NCBI GenBank assembly: GCA_942491575.1
Contig: CALOBT010000025.1
Coordinates: 1,922,001-1,986,000, forward strand
From: CAZHNW01 sp942491575
Lineage (GTDB): Bacteria > Spirochaetota > UBA4802 > UBA5550
Direction of reading: 5' to 3'
Length of the DNA stretch: 64,000 bases
Below are positions 8,143-17,239 of this stretch, piece after piece; position 1 is the stretch's first letter, and every line of letters starts with the position of its first letter. Below the pieces are notes generated by a model. The model saw only the letters and a program-made list of their open reading frames with translations. It was not told where the DNA came from and did no database searches. The position numbers were made by a program, and so were the translations under genes.

Positions 8143-9714
8143 CTAGCAGACTTTGAATTTAGAAATTTCCCTGTCTCCCTCAACAACATGTACTGCACAG
8201 GCAATACATGGATCGAAGGAACGGACAATTCGTGCTGCTTCAATTGGATTTTTCGGATCAGAGATTGGTGTTCCGATAAGAGCCTTTTCAACGGGACCGT
8301 AAACGCCTTTGTCATCTTTCGGTCCGCAGAACCAGGTTGTAGGAACAACACACTGATAGTTTTCAATCTTCTTATTCTTAAGAACAATCCAGTGTCCCAG
8401 AGCGCCGCGCGGAGCTTCGGTAAGTCCTTCACCCTCTCCCGTATCAGGAATATCGTAGGATGAACGGGGCTTGCCGCCCTTTTCGAGCTCATCGAGCCAG
8501 CCATATGCTGCCTGGGCAATAAGTTTACACTCGATAAGACGTGAAGCGTGACGTCCGAGGGTAGAAAAAGCTGCTGGAACATCAGCATTGAATATTTTCA
8601 ATACCGCATCGAGTTCCTTCTTTACGGCCTGGTTGCCGGAGAGATAAGCAACGGCTACCCGTGCGAGGGGACCAACTTCCATAGGCTCATTATTATACCG
8701 TGGAGCCTTGAGCCAGGTGTATGCCCCGCCCTTGTGAGGATCGGGATTAGTTTGTCCCTTGAGGGGATGCAGATCCGTTCCGGAATTAAATCGGCCGTAC
8801 TTGATATGCTCACGAATCTTTGCTGAATCGAAGGCTTCAAGTTTTTTGCCGCCATAAACAACACCCTGCTCGAAGAGATACTTCTTGTCATGATCTTCCT
8901 GATCGAATACGCCATAAGAAAGAAAATTACTGTAAGCCCCGAGCTTAAAATATTCAGGGAAGGCCTTGGCTGCCGCCACTATATGATTTGTGTAGGAGCT
9001 GTTTACGAACTTTTCAACTTCCTTCAAAAGTGACTTGAATTCCTTAATGCTTGCCCGTGTCGGAACCTGTGTAACACCACCGGGAACAAGACCGATTGCG
9101 TGAGGAACCCGCCCAGCAAAGAGGGCAACCATCTTGTGGGCCTTCATTCTGATATCAAGGGCCTGAACATAGCCTGCGATGGCACTGATGTTTGTATCAA
9201 CATCCTTGATATAAAAATCATTTCCTTCGTAACGCGGAAGGAAGGGGCCAACAGCAGTAATCTGATCTGCACGTCCCTTCTTTACAGCAAGTTCGTTCTT
9301 TGCCCACTCCTTCACCTTGAGGAGTTTAGCATCGCTTCCCTGGTATTTCAGTATCGCGGTGATATCAACGAAATCAAGGGCCGCAAGATGATAGAAATGC
9401 AGAATATGAGACTGCAGGTAGTTAGCTGCAAGGACAAGGTTTCTTAGAATTCGTCCATTTGTATTTGGTGTAATATTAAAGGCATCATCAAGACACCGGC
9501 TTGAAGCCAGGCCGTGAGATATGGGACATACACCACAAATTCTCTGGGTAATCTGGTTAGCATCTACGGGATTTCTCCCCTTAAGAATCATTTCAAAACC
9601 ACGAAACATATCGCCGCGGCTTTTTGCATCAACCACTTTACCGCCCTGCACATCCAGTTCGATAGAGAGGTGACCTTCTATCCTGGTAATAGGATCAAGT
9701 AATACCTTAGCCAT
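8143..9714 (-). CDS. hydB: [NiFe] hydrogenase large subunit (group 1-like, periplasmic)
   Basis: The large subunit carries the NiFe(CN)2CO centre that oxidises H2. With the start at 9714 (MAKVLLDPITRIEGH, GGAGGTG 7-9 nt upstream) the protein has 523 residues. Nickel ligands are Cys60 and Cys63 in RICGVCPISH and Cys503 and Cys506 in DPCIACAVH. After His509 a 14-residue tail (VVEGDREISKFKVC) is the expected extension removed by the maturation protease encoded upstream. An earlier in-frame codon at 9729 is less likely because it lies inside the hydA end without a binding site. The start overlaps the hydA stop by 8 nt. An intrinsic terminator follows. Physiological direction (uptake rather than evolution) is inferred from the Tat-exported partner and cytochrome c3. 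Confidence 0.97.
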   Translation of the reverse strand: MAKVLLDPITRIEGHLSIELDVQGGKVVDAKSRGDMFRGFEMILKGRNPVDANQITQRICGVCPISHGLASSRCLDDAFNITPNTNGRILRNLVLAANYLQSHILHFYHLAALDFVDITAILKYQGSDAKLLKVKEWAKNELAVKKGRADQITAVGPFLPRYEGNDFYIKDVDTNISAIAGYVQALDIRMKAHKMVALFAGRVPHAIGLVPGGVTQVPTRASIKEFKSLLKEVEKFVNSSYTNHIVAAAKAFPEYFKLGAYSNFLSYGVFDQEDHDKKYLFEQGVVYGGKKLEAFDSAKIREHIKYGRFNSGTDLHPLKGQTNPDPHKGGAYTWLKAPRYNNEPMEVGPLARVAVAYLSGNQAVKKELDAVLKIFNADVPAAFSTLGRHASRLIECKLIAQAAYGWLDELEKGGKPRSSYDIPDTGEGEGLTEAPRGALGHWIVLKNKKIENYQCVVPTTWFCGPKDDKGVYGPVEKALIGTPISDPKNPIEAARIVRSFDPCIACAVHVVEGDREISKFKVC

Positions 9715-10717
9715 TGATGACACCTCCATTATCTCTCAATTTCAATACTGCATTTTTAATATCTTCATGTTCGATATTATTAATTTCTTCCTGGCTTGCG
9801 TGAAGATGCTTGAAGATACCACGTTTCCCGTAATCAGGGAATGCGTTCTCCGTACATCCGATACAGCCGGCACCGGACTGGGTACAGGAGTTTGTTCCAT
9901 CCATCCATTTTCTTTTCGGGATATCACAACCGCTATCCATTCCGAGGCATCCAAGATTATAGAGACATCCTTCGTCACCCCACTCCTTTGCAAAAGTTCC
10001 CCGCTTGTAGTAGCTCAGTCGTTCACAGTTTTCATGAACAGTTTCACCAAAATACATTTTAGGTCTCATTTGCTCATCCAGCTCAGGTATTCCCTTGAGA
10101 AGAACATGGAGAAGGGTTCCCACCATCCAGTCAGGATGCGGAGGACAACCGGGAATATTGATTATGGTTTTATCGGGGAGAATCTTTGAAAGAGCCTTTG
10201 CCCCGGTGGGATTATCTCCCGTTGCCCTGATCTCTGCACCGGGGATTCCGCCCCCAGTGGCACAGGTTCCAACTGCAACTACCGCAATGGCACCCTTAGC
10301 CAGATCCTGGACCCATTCCCGAGCACCAACGTGCTTACCATTTATTTCACCAATGGTGCAGTAGTAGTCATCCTTTGTTGGTATTGAACCCTCAACTATA
10401 AGAACGTAATCTTTTCGTCCCTTTTTTCTTGCTTCATCCAGAACATTCACGGCGACATGCCCGGTAGCCCCCATCAGGGTCTGATGATAATTAATACTGA
10501 TATGTTCGGTAATTACCGAAACTATATCCGGGTTCATTTTGTTCAAAAGAGAAACCGAACATCCGGAACAGGACTGTGCCTGGATCCAGATTATCGGAGT
10601 CCTTGCTGAAGCCTTTTCTATTGCTTTTTTACATCCCTGCAGAATCACAGTGGGAAATGCAAACGCAGCTGTTGTTCCCCCCATAATTTTCAGGAAATCC
10701 CGCCTATTCATTGACAT
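9707..10717 (-). CDS. hydA: [NiFe] hydrogenase small subunit with Tat signal
   Basis: The small subunit holds the Fe-S relay that carries electrons from the NiFe site. The 336-residue protein starts MSMNRRDFLKIMGG, a twin-arginine signal that exports the folded heterodimer. The signal ends TVILQGCKK, which resembles a lipobox, so the subunit may become a Tat lipoprotein anchored to the membrane. CSGCSVSLL begins the proximal cluster site, with GTCATGGG, the CPPHPDW region and the C-terminal GCIGCTENAFPD adding cluster ligands. No C-terminal transmembrane anchor is present, unlike HyaA-type subunits that dock on cytochrome b. AAGGAGG lies 5 nt before the ATG. It lies between the protease gene and hydB. 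Confidence 0.96.
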   Translation of the reverse strand: MSMNRRDFLKIMGGTTAAFAFPTVILQGCKKAIEKASARTPIIWIQAQSCSGCSVSLLNKMNPDIVSVITEHISINYHQTLMGATGHVAVNVLDEARKKGRKDYVLIVEGSIPTKDDYYCTIGEINGKHVGAREWVQDLAKGAIAVVAVGTCATGGGIPGAEIRATGDNPTGAKALSKILPDKTIINIPGCPPHPDWMVGTLLHVLLKGIPELDEQMRPKMYFGETVHENCERLSYYKRGTFAKEWGDEGCLYNLGCLGMDSGCDIPKRKWMDGTNSCTQSGAGCIGCTENAFPDYGKRGIFKHLHASQEEINNIEHEDIKNAVLKLRDNGGVING

Positions 10718-10735
10718 ATAATCCTCCTTAGTCTT

Positions 10736-11191
10736 CTAGTGAGTTGCTGCATCCAGGATCTGATCGGCAACTCGAGGTATTGATTTCTTTACTGAATCAC
10801 TGATACCTATCTCCAGGGAGTGTATATCTTCAGGAACGATCCCAATAATTTCAATTTCCGGGTCGTCACCGGAAAGACTTAACTGTTTGATAATCTCCCG
10901 CATGCCAAGATCATGGAGAGAATAGCGTTCCCTGGATTCTACTAAATGCTCCGGAGCGAATCGGTATACGCTGCCCGGCTGGTCATCAACATAGAGGGCA
11001 TCGACAACGATAATCTTATCCCGGTCTTTCATCAAAGGAATAAGATCGAATCCCGCCGTACCCCCATCTATAACTTCCACACCATCAGGAAATGACATAC
11101 CTGCTTCTACCATGTGATTTACGATATGAACACCGACACCATCATCCTTTTGCAGGATATTGCCGATACCCAGAACCAGAACATTACGCAT
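10736..11191 (-). CDS. Hydrogenase maturation endopeptidase, HyaD/HybD type
   Basis: This protease trims the C-terminal tail of the nickel-loaded large subunit. The 151-residue protein shows LGIGNILQKDDGVGVH at the N-terminus with an acidic metal ligand at residue 16 or 17, DGGTAGFDL at about 42-50, Asp64 in VVDALY and His93 in SLHDLGM. These correspond to the Glu16/Asp62/His93 nickel-sensing triad of E. coli HybD, with Asp replacing Glu. The gene sits between cytochrome c3 and hydA; its likely substrate is the hydB product tail. The assignment is firm. Confidence 0.94.
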   Translation of the reverse strand: MRNVLVLGIGNILQKDDGVGVHIVNHMVEAGMSFPDGVEVIDGGTAGFDLIPLMKDRDKIIVVDALYVDDQPGSVYRFAPEHLVESRERYSLHDLGMREIIKQLSLSGDDPEIEIIGIVPEDIHSLEIGISDSVKKSIPRVADQILDAATH

Positions 11192-11220
11192 AGTAAATTA
11201 CCTTCCCGCTTTATTGAGTA

Positions 11221-11604
11221 TCAATGACACTCAACACATTTCTGCGGGCCATCTCCCTTGGCGATGTGACAGTCCAGACAAAGACCATGCAGCTTTTCGT
11301 AACCATCGTCACCCTTGTGACAAACGGCACATTTCTTTTCTCGTTCATCATTATTAGCCTTATGATGACACTTCACACATTTCATTCCCAGATCCTCATG
11401 TGTTTTATGAGAAAAGGTAACTGCACCGAGCTGACTTTTCATAGGTGAGACACCATCAGCGGCTTTTCCGTACTTTGTTGTTTTTGTGATTTTAACAACA
11501 TTGGGGAACTTCTTTCCCGTCGTCCATGGATCCAACGAACAGGAAACTGTGAATAACGCGACCATTAGAGCAATGGTAAACGCAGCAAAACGATTAAATT
11601 TCAC
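11221..11604 (-). CDS. Tetraheme cytochrome c3 (class III), lipoprotein-like
   Basis: Four CxxCH heme sites are visible in 127 residues: Cys76-His80, Cys92-His96, Cys109-His113 and Cys123-His127, the last at the extreme C-terminus. Additional histidines (His66, His69, His81, His106) can serve as distal ligands, as in bis-His cytochrome c3. The N-terminus is a hydrophobic export signal ending FTVSC with Cys22, so lipid modification and membrane anchoring are likely; the lipobox is not canonical. It is the first gene of the hydrogenase unit, 29 nt before the maturation protease, and is the obvious electron acceptor of the hydrogenase. No quinone-linked cytochrome b is encoded here, so electrons must pass on to another, unseen complex. 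Confidence 0.93.
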   Translation of the reverse strand: MKFNRFAAFTIALMVALFTVSCSLDPWTTGKKFPNVVKITKTTKYGKAADGVSPMKSQLGAVTFSHKTHEDLGMKCVKCHHKANNDEREKKCAVCHKGDDGYEKLHGLCLDCHIAKGDGPQKCVECH

Positions 11605-12123
11605 AATTCTCCTCCGTACCTGTTTTACCCCCGGAGGGGCCCTGTTTCGCCCTTATTCGATTCAGGATCTTTTTTTGCAAATCCAGACTATTTTTATTTT
11701 ATGCCCGAATTCAACATGACATTTATTCATATTATCAATATTTCACATCGATAACATAAATAAGCTTCGAGTCAATAGTTTTTTTTACTATAAAAAAAAA
11801 CATAGATAAATCGACTATCAAATGTCATTTTTGTTCAAATATATAACTTTATGTAACTTAATGCAGTACGGTATAAATCACATTTAAAATACCGCAATCA
11901 CTTTTTGTGAATAAAAGTACAATCGTTCGGTTTTTTCATATCATTTATGGCATAAATTGACACCTATGCCATATTCTGCAATTTCGTATCACGTTAGAAA
12001 TAATTTGGAAAAATTATGTAGCAAAGTGAAAGAATTCCTGCGGTAGAAGCGATTCAGGTATTATTCCTGAAGAAATTGCCGAAAACGAACCCTCTCCGGT
12101 AATAAATTTTTTTAAAAAGAAAA
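11605..12123. other. Long AT-rich upstream region of the hydrogenase operon
   Basis: No gene was found between the cytochrome c3 start and the polA end. The region must hold the minus-strand promoter of the hydrogenase unit. No strong sigma-70 or sigma-54 match was seen; TTGACT (complement of 11770-11775) with a poor -10 is the best. An 8-bp inverted repeat, TATGGCAT-N12-ATGCCATA, at 11946-11973 could be an operator. Several A and T runs suggest curved DNA. Confidence 0.4.
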
Positions 12124-14823
12124 TCAGTGAGCCTCTTCCCAGTTTTTACCCCATCCGACATCGACGACAACCGGCACTGTAAGTTCAATGGCCTTCTCCA
12201 TCAGTTCCACGACAAGGGACTCTACAGTCTCTTTTTCTGACTCGGGAACCTCAAACACCAGTTCGTCATGCACCTGAATTATCATCTTTGACCGTAGTTC
12301 TCTTTTTTTCAGTTCTTCGGCAATACTGATCATTGCCAGCTTAATCATATCCGCGGAAGTTCCCTGAATGGGAGTATTGATTGCAATCCTTTCAGCCCCT
12401 TCCCGCCTGAAGTTCGTATCAGAATCAATTTCCGGCACCATCCGCCTTCTTCCGAGCATTGTCTGGACATAACCGTGACTCCGGACAAACTCAATGGTCT
12501 CTTCGGTATACTTTTTAAAGCCGGGGTATGTCTCGAAATAGATGCGAATAAATTCCGCAGCCTCTTTCACTCCAATATCCGCCTGTTGAGACAGCCCGAA
12601 GGGGGAGACTCCGTAGATGGTGGCAAAATTTATTATCTTCGCCTGGCGCCGCATATCCGGTGTCACCCCGTCAATATCGGTACCGAAGACTGACGAAGCG
12701 GTCATACTGTGAATATCGATCCCCTCGTTAAAGGCCTTCTTCATGTTTTCATCTCCGGAGAGATGAGCAGCCAGCCTGAGTTCAATCTGTGAATAATCCG
12801 CCGCGAGGAGCAGACTTGATTTTTCCGCCACAAAGCCTTTTCGAATATTCTTGCCGAATTCATCCCGGATGGGAATGTTCTGAAGATTCGGGTCAGAGGA
12901 AGAGAGACGCCCCGTGGCAACAACCGTCTGATTATAGGAAGTGTGAATCCGTCTCGTAGCGGGATTGACAAGTTTAGGAAGTGTATCGATATAGGTACTT
13001 TTCAGCTTACTGAAGGTCCGGTAGGAGATTAGTGAGTCAATTATGGCGTGATGCCCCCTTAATGCCTCAAGGACGGAACTGTCGGTACTGAAACCGGTTT
13101 TTGTTTTCTTCACCGGTTTCAACCCCAGTTTATCGAAAAGAATTACCGAGAGTTCACGGGTTGAATTGATATTGAAATTCTGACCCGCTTCATGAAAAAT
13201 TTTCTCTTCAACTTCCTTTAACTGTTTATCATTTTCCGCGCCAAGCAGATGGAAATAATCGACGTCAATATAGACACCGTTTCTTTCCATTTCCGCGAGA
13301 ACCATAACCAGCTTCATTTCTATATTAAAAAACAGGTCTTCCAGGCCTTCCTTTTTCAGCTCCTCTTTAAATATTTCATATAGACGGTAGGTAATGTCCG
13401 CATCTTCAATGGCATAATCAGCAAGTTTCTCAAGGGGAACCTCTGATAAGGGAATGGCATTTTTTCCTGTCCCGGTCAACTCCTTGAAACTGGTGGTTTT
13501 GTAATTAAGAAGGCGCATTGCCATATCATCCAGGTTATGGCGCCGATCTCCCGGATTCAGCAGGTAGCTGGCAATCATCGTATCAAAATAAATACCGGCA
13601 ATATTGATGCCGTTATGTTTCAATACTATATAATCATATTTTATATTCTGGCCAATCTTTCGGATTTTTCCGTTTTCAAGAACCGGCTTAACCCACTCCA
13701 TGGAAACATGGGGATCGATATAGTCTTCACTGAAAAGTCCCTTGCTCTGCATGGGCAGGTACCATCCCGTACCGGATTCAGTGGAAAAAGACATCCCAAC
13801 AAGTTCAGCCTCAACGGCAGCGAGGGAAGTCGTTTCCGTATCAACGGAGACCTCCCCCTTTTTCTCAATCTCTGAGACAAGTTCTTTAAGGTCGTCTTCG
13901 GTGCGAATAATTCGATATATCTTCTTTTCAGGGGCAGCAGTTTCACCCTCAAGGGTATCCCTGAAATAATCACGAACAATTCCCTGCATTTCGAGATCCT
14001 CAAAGTAATCCTTAACGGGATTTGACTTCATTGAATCAAGATCCTGTTTTTCCAGCTGAAGATCAACGGAAACATCCTTCCTGATGGTTACAAGGTCCCT
14101 GCTCAGGTACGCGGCTTCCCTGTCTTCAATTACCATCTCCTTCTGTTTTCCCTTCAGCTCATCAACGTGTTCATACAGGTTGTCCAGAGACCCGTACTGA
14201 CTTATAAGCTTTAACGCGGTTTTTTCTCCAATGCCGCGTATACCGGGAATATTATCAGATGTATCTCCCATCATTGCCATGAAATCTATAACCTGTTCCG
14301 GTTCAATACCAAGCTTCTCGACGATCCCCTCGCGGTCATAAAATACATGATCAGTAATACCCTTTTTATTGGCATATATTTTCACATGTTCGTCCACGAG
14401 CTGATAGGCATCCTTATCCCCGGTGACAAGGACAACCTCCAGGTTCGCATCTGAGTATTTGGAGGCAATAGATCCGAGCACATCATCCGCCTCGTAGTCA
14501 GGATGTTCCACCACGGGGAGGCCCATGAGATCGACCATCTTCTTTATCTCTTCTATCTGGAACTTCAGATCTTCGGGCATTTTCTGACGGTTAGCCTTAT
14601 ATTCAGGATAGAGCTTAAAGCGGAATGATTTCTTTGGGGGATCAAAGGCCACCACAAGGAAATCCGGGTTCTGCTCCGAAACAAGGAGATAGAGCATACG
14701 TGCAAAACCGAAAATTGCTGAAGTGTTCTGCCCCTTCGAATTCGTCAGGGGATTTCGAATAAATGCGTAATAGGCGCGATAACAGAGGGCATGGCCGTCC
14801 ACCACAAAGAGTCGTTTTTTCAA
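12124..14823 (-). CDS. polA: DNA polymerase I
   Basis: PolA fills gaps and removes RNA primers. The 899 residues include the 5'-3' exonuclease domain (1 to about 280, with FVVDGHALCYRAYYAF and EADDVLGSIA), the 3'-5' exonuclease domain (about 310-500, with SVDTETTSL, so proofreading acids are intact) and the polymerase domain. The polymerase shows motif A DYSQIELRLAA, motif B RRQAKIINFATIYGV and motif C QVHDELVFEV. The start codon is TTG, supported by AGGAG 8 nt upstream and by alignment of the first residues (KKRLFVVDGHA) with the family N-terminus. The length fits full PolA. Confidence 0.97.
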   Translation of the reverse strand: MKKRLFVVDGHALCYRAYYAFIRNPLTNSKGQNTSAIFGFARMLYLLVSEQNPDFLVVAFDPPKKSFRFKLYPEYKANRQKMPEDLKFQIEEIKKMVDLMGLPVVEHPDYEADDVLGSIASKYSDANLEVVLVTGDKDAYQLVDEHVKIYANKKGITDHVFYDREGIVEKLGIEPEQVIDFMAMMGDTSDNIPGIRGIGEKTALKLISQYGSLDNLYEHVDELKGKQKEMVIEDREAAYLSRDLVTIRKDVSVDLQLEKQDLDSMKSNPVKDYFEDLEMQGIVRDYFRDTLEGETAAPEKKIYRIIRTEDDLKELVSEIEKKGEVSVDTETTSLAAVEAELVGMSFSTESGTGWYLPMQSKGLFSEDYIDPHVSMEWVKPVLENGKIRKIGQNIKYDYIVLKHNGINIAGIYFDTMIASYLLNPGDRRHNLDDMAMRLLNYKTTSFKELTGTGKNAIPLSEVPLEKLADYAIEDADITYRLYEIFKEELKKEGLEDLFFNIEMKLVMVLAEMERNGVYIDVDYFHLLGAENDKQLKEVEEKIFHEAGQNFNINSTRELSVILFDKLGLKPVKKTKTGFSTDSSVLEALRGHHAIIDSLISYRTFSKLKSTYIDTLPKLVNPATRRIHTSYNQTVVATGRLSSSDPNLQNIPIRDEFGKNIRKGFVAEKSSLLLAADYSQIELRLAAHLSGDENMKKAFNEGIDIHSMTASSVFGTDIDGVTPDMRRQAKIINFATIYGVSPFGLSQQADIGVKEAAEFIRIYFETYPGFKKYTEETIEFVRSHGYVQTMLGRRRMVPEIDSDTNFRREGAERIAINTPIQGTSADMIKLAMISIAEELKKRELRSKMIIQVHDELVFEVPESEKETVESLVVELMEKAIELTVPVVVDVGWGKNWEEAH

Positions 14824-14896
14824 ATCAGGTCTCCTGGAAAATAATTATCTGTTCATATTATGACATCGGGACATGTCAAGCACTTCACCCGGGATA

Positions 14897-16549
14897 CTAC
14901 TGCATATAACGCTTCAGCCTGTCCTTCATGGTATTCCTCTTAAAAAGAAATGAGACAGTCAGGGCTACGATAAAAATAACAGAAAATATAACTGTAAGAT
15001 CAAAAAAATGCCAGCGATATGCTATATAGGCTGAAACTATGGCGAAGGAGCTGATGGTAAAACTGACCATCCTGACGAGGAATATTTTCATTTCATCAAC
15101 CTTATCCACGATTTCTGTATAATCAACGGGAATCCTGTAATACCCATGCTCCAGGTTTTCCACAAAATTATTAATTCTTCGGGGAAGTTGAAGGGCCGTT
15201 ACAGCATCATCCTTCCAGCGTTTCAGATTTTCCTTCATAAGTCGTGACGCATCTTCCTTCATAAGCCGTTCGGCATAGGGCTTCAATTCATCATACATCC
15301 TGATGTCAGGATAAAGACCGGAAACAATCCCTACCAGGACACCCACGGTTTTACTAATGAAGGCCCATTCCACGGGAAGAACAACGGGCTGGTTATAGAC
15401 CAGGTTAACCAGGTCATCAACGATGGGAGAGAAATCGAGTGCATGATAGGATTCGCGGTCGAGACGGATTTCATCAATTACCTCATCAATAAAAAACTGC
15501 ACTACGGGGATAAGACTGTAGCGGTTAACGCCGCGGCGGATAAAACCCATACGGTCCATAACCTCTACAATCAGCCGGGAATCTCTTCTCAGAAACCCCA
15601 TCATCATCTCCATTAAGTCTTTACGCATATCGGAAGTAATTCTTCCAGCCATACCGAAATCCAGAAGAACCAGCCTGTTATTATCCGTAACCAGAATATT
15701 CCCCGGATGGGGATCATAGTGAATATATTCAAAGGAAAAAAACTGCTCCATGTAAATTTCGATAAGATGCTTAGCAATAATCTGCGGATCATTATTTCTC
15801 TTTATCCAGCTTTTACGGTTATGGATCTTATCCCCTTCAAGAAATTCCATGACTATTACTTTACCTGTACAGTATTCGGGATAAACCATGGGAATGGAGA
15901 GGTAGGTAAAATGTCCCAGAGATTCTCTAAAGGATTCAGCCATGTAAACTTCCCTTTTAAAGTTAAGTTCATCTCCGGTCACCCTGATAAATTCATCCAT
16001 TATCACCAGGAGATCGACCCGTTGCGAAAAGAAACTGTAACGTGTGAGGATTGAAAATACCCGGTGCAGAATAGCCGAATCGATATCAATTATTTTCTCG
16101 ATACCGGGTTTCATTATTTTTATAACAACTTCCACGCCGTTTTTCAGACGGGCCCGGTGAACCTGCCCCAGGGAGGCTGAAGCCAGCGGTACAGGATCTA
16201 TTTCAACAAAGGGGAGATCCTTTTCGGAAAATTCATTATTGAGAACCTTTTCGATCTCACCAAAGGGTACCGGGGGTACATTGTCCTGCAGTCTGGAGAG
16301 AATTCGAATATACGGTTCGGGAAAAATATCCCTGCGGGCACTGAAAAACTGACACAGCTTGATCAGCATACCCCCCATTTCTACGGCAGAATTGTAGAGC
16401 TGCTGTGCCCGTTTTTCGTGACGGGGCGCCATTTTCTTTTGCGCAAAGGCATAGCCTTCACGATTTATAAGACGAAATTCCCTGTTAAAATCAATTACAA
16501 TGTACAGAAAAAGTTTAGCGACCCTGAAAAATCGCCTTCGAATATTCAT
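14897..16549 (-). CDS. UbiB/ABC1 (AarF) family protein kinase-like ATPase
   Basis: The 550-residue protein has the UbiB fold. The family-specific KxGQ-like segment appears as GGMLIKLCQFFSARRDIFPE near residues 59-78, LASASLGQVHRARLKNG is the Ala-rich nucleotide loop, and HYDPHPGNILV and VLLDFGMAG are the catalytic and metal loops. Two hydrophobic helices close to the C-terminus (about residues 490-540) anchor it to the membrane. UbiB proteins support quinone biosynthesis or lipid transport as ATPases. No quinone biosynthesis gene is adjacent. Its start overlaps the small coiled-coil gene by 4 nt, suggesting a two-component unit. Confidence 0.92.
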   Translation of the reverse strand: MNIRRRFFRVAKLFLYIVIDFNREFRLINREGYAFAQKKMAPRHEKRAQQLYNSAVEMGGMLIKLCQFFSARRDIFPEPYIRILSRLQDNVPPVPFGEIEKVLNNEFSEKDLPFVEIDPVPLASASLGQVHRARLKNGVEVVIKIMKPGIEKIIDIDSAILHRVFSILTRYSFFSQRVDLLVIMDEFIRVTGDELNFKREVYMAESFRESLGHFTYLSIPMVYPEYCTGKVIVMEFLEGDKIHNRKSWIKRNNDPQIIAKHLIEIYMEQFFSFEYIHYDPHPGNILVTDNNRLVLLDFGMAGRITSDMRKDLMEMMMGFLRRDSRLIVEVMDRMGFIRRGVNRYSLIPVVQFFIDEVIDEIRLDRESYHALDFSPIVDDLVNLVYNQPVVLPVEWAFISKTVGVLVGIVSGLYPDIRMYDELKPYAERLMKEDASRLMKENLKRWKDDAVTALQLPRRINNFVENLEHGYYRIPVDYTEIVDKVDEMKIFLVRMVSFTISSFAIVSAYIAYRWHFFDLTVIFSVIFIVALTVSFLFKRNTMKDRLKRYMQ

Positions 16550-16839
16550 GAACCAAATTTATCCATCTTCTCGTTCAGCTCATCCAGCTTTTGCTTTAAT
16601 TCATCAAATTCTTTTTTAGAAACAAAACCGAGTTTTCCGGCAAAGTCCTTGATATTCTCCTTGGCCTTATCAACTTCCTCATCAAGCTTTGACTTGACTT
16701 CGTCTTTCGTTTTATGAAACTTCTCTTCAAATTCCTGATAACGCTCATCCCGCTTCTCTTTAAATTCACCGGCCTTCTGCTCAATTTCCTCTCCCGCTGA
16801 AAAAAGCAGGAGTGCAATATCCTTCAAAATATTACCCAT
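16546..16839 (-). CDS. Small phasin/UbiK-like coiled-coil protein
   Basis: The 97-residue protein starts with a short hydrophobic helix (MGNILKDIALLLFSAGEEIE). A long charged helix follows, and it ends with a coiled coil containing SKKEFDELKQKLDELNEKMD. The final segment resembles the C-terminal coiled coil of UbiK/YqiC accessory factors and the phasin-like proteins often found beside UbiB. The 4-nt overlap with the downstream UbiB-type gene supports a functional pair, perhaps membrane recruitment of the kinase. The family link was judged by eye and is tentative; the gene itself is convincing. Confidence 0.75.
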   Translation of the reverse strand: MGNILKDIALLLFSAGEEIEQKAGEFKEKRDERYQEFEEKFHKTKDEVKSKLDEEVDKAKENIKDFAGKLGFVSKKEFDELKQKLDELNEKMDKFGS

Positions 16840-17107
16840 TTATGGCCTCCCTTTTTAAAAATATTTTCTACAGAATCAGGCAGCAATTACAACAAAATTG
16901 TTACAGACAAAATAATAGCAGGTACCCTTCAAAAATGCAATTATATTACCGGTATGATTAATGCATATGGGGAATTCCAGCCGGCCTGAAAAGCAAATAT
17001 ATATATAAATATATCAATATTTAAAACAATATAATAACTTAAGGTTAAAATTGTTATTTTTTTACTTAATTTAATGGGCAAAACAATAAATCCGTGATAT
17101 CTGCCTA

Positions 17108-17136
17108 TTGACATGAATGACAGGGTAGTTTATTCT
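17108..17136 (+). promoter_or_regulatory. Sigma-70 promoter of the LuxR-type response regulator
   Basis: A perfect TTGACA (17108-17113), a 17-bp spacer and TATTCT (17131-17136) make one of the best housekeeping promoters in the window. The response regulator ATG is about 100 nt downstream. The leader contains a small GC hairpin (CTCCCC...GGGGAG, 17170-17189). The remaining 16840-17107 is AT-rich and holds nothing else recognisable. Confidence 0.7.
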
Positions 17137-17239
17137 TTAAAAGTGCTACAAATATATTGTCAGCAGAATCTCCCCGCTGCAGGGGGGAGCATCCATATAC
17201 AGATCAATTAAAGATATAAAACAATCAGGACTTCTTTAA

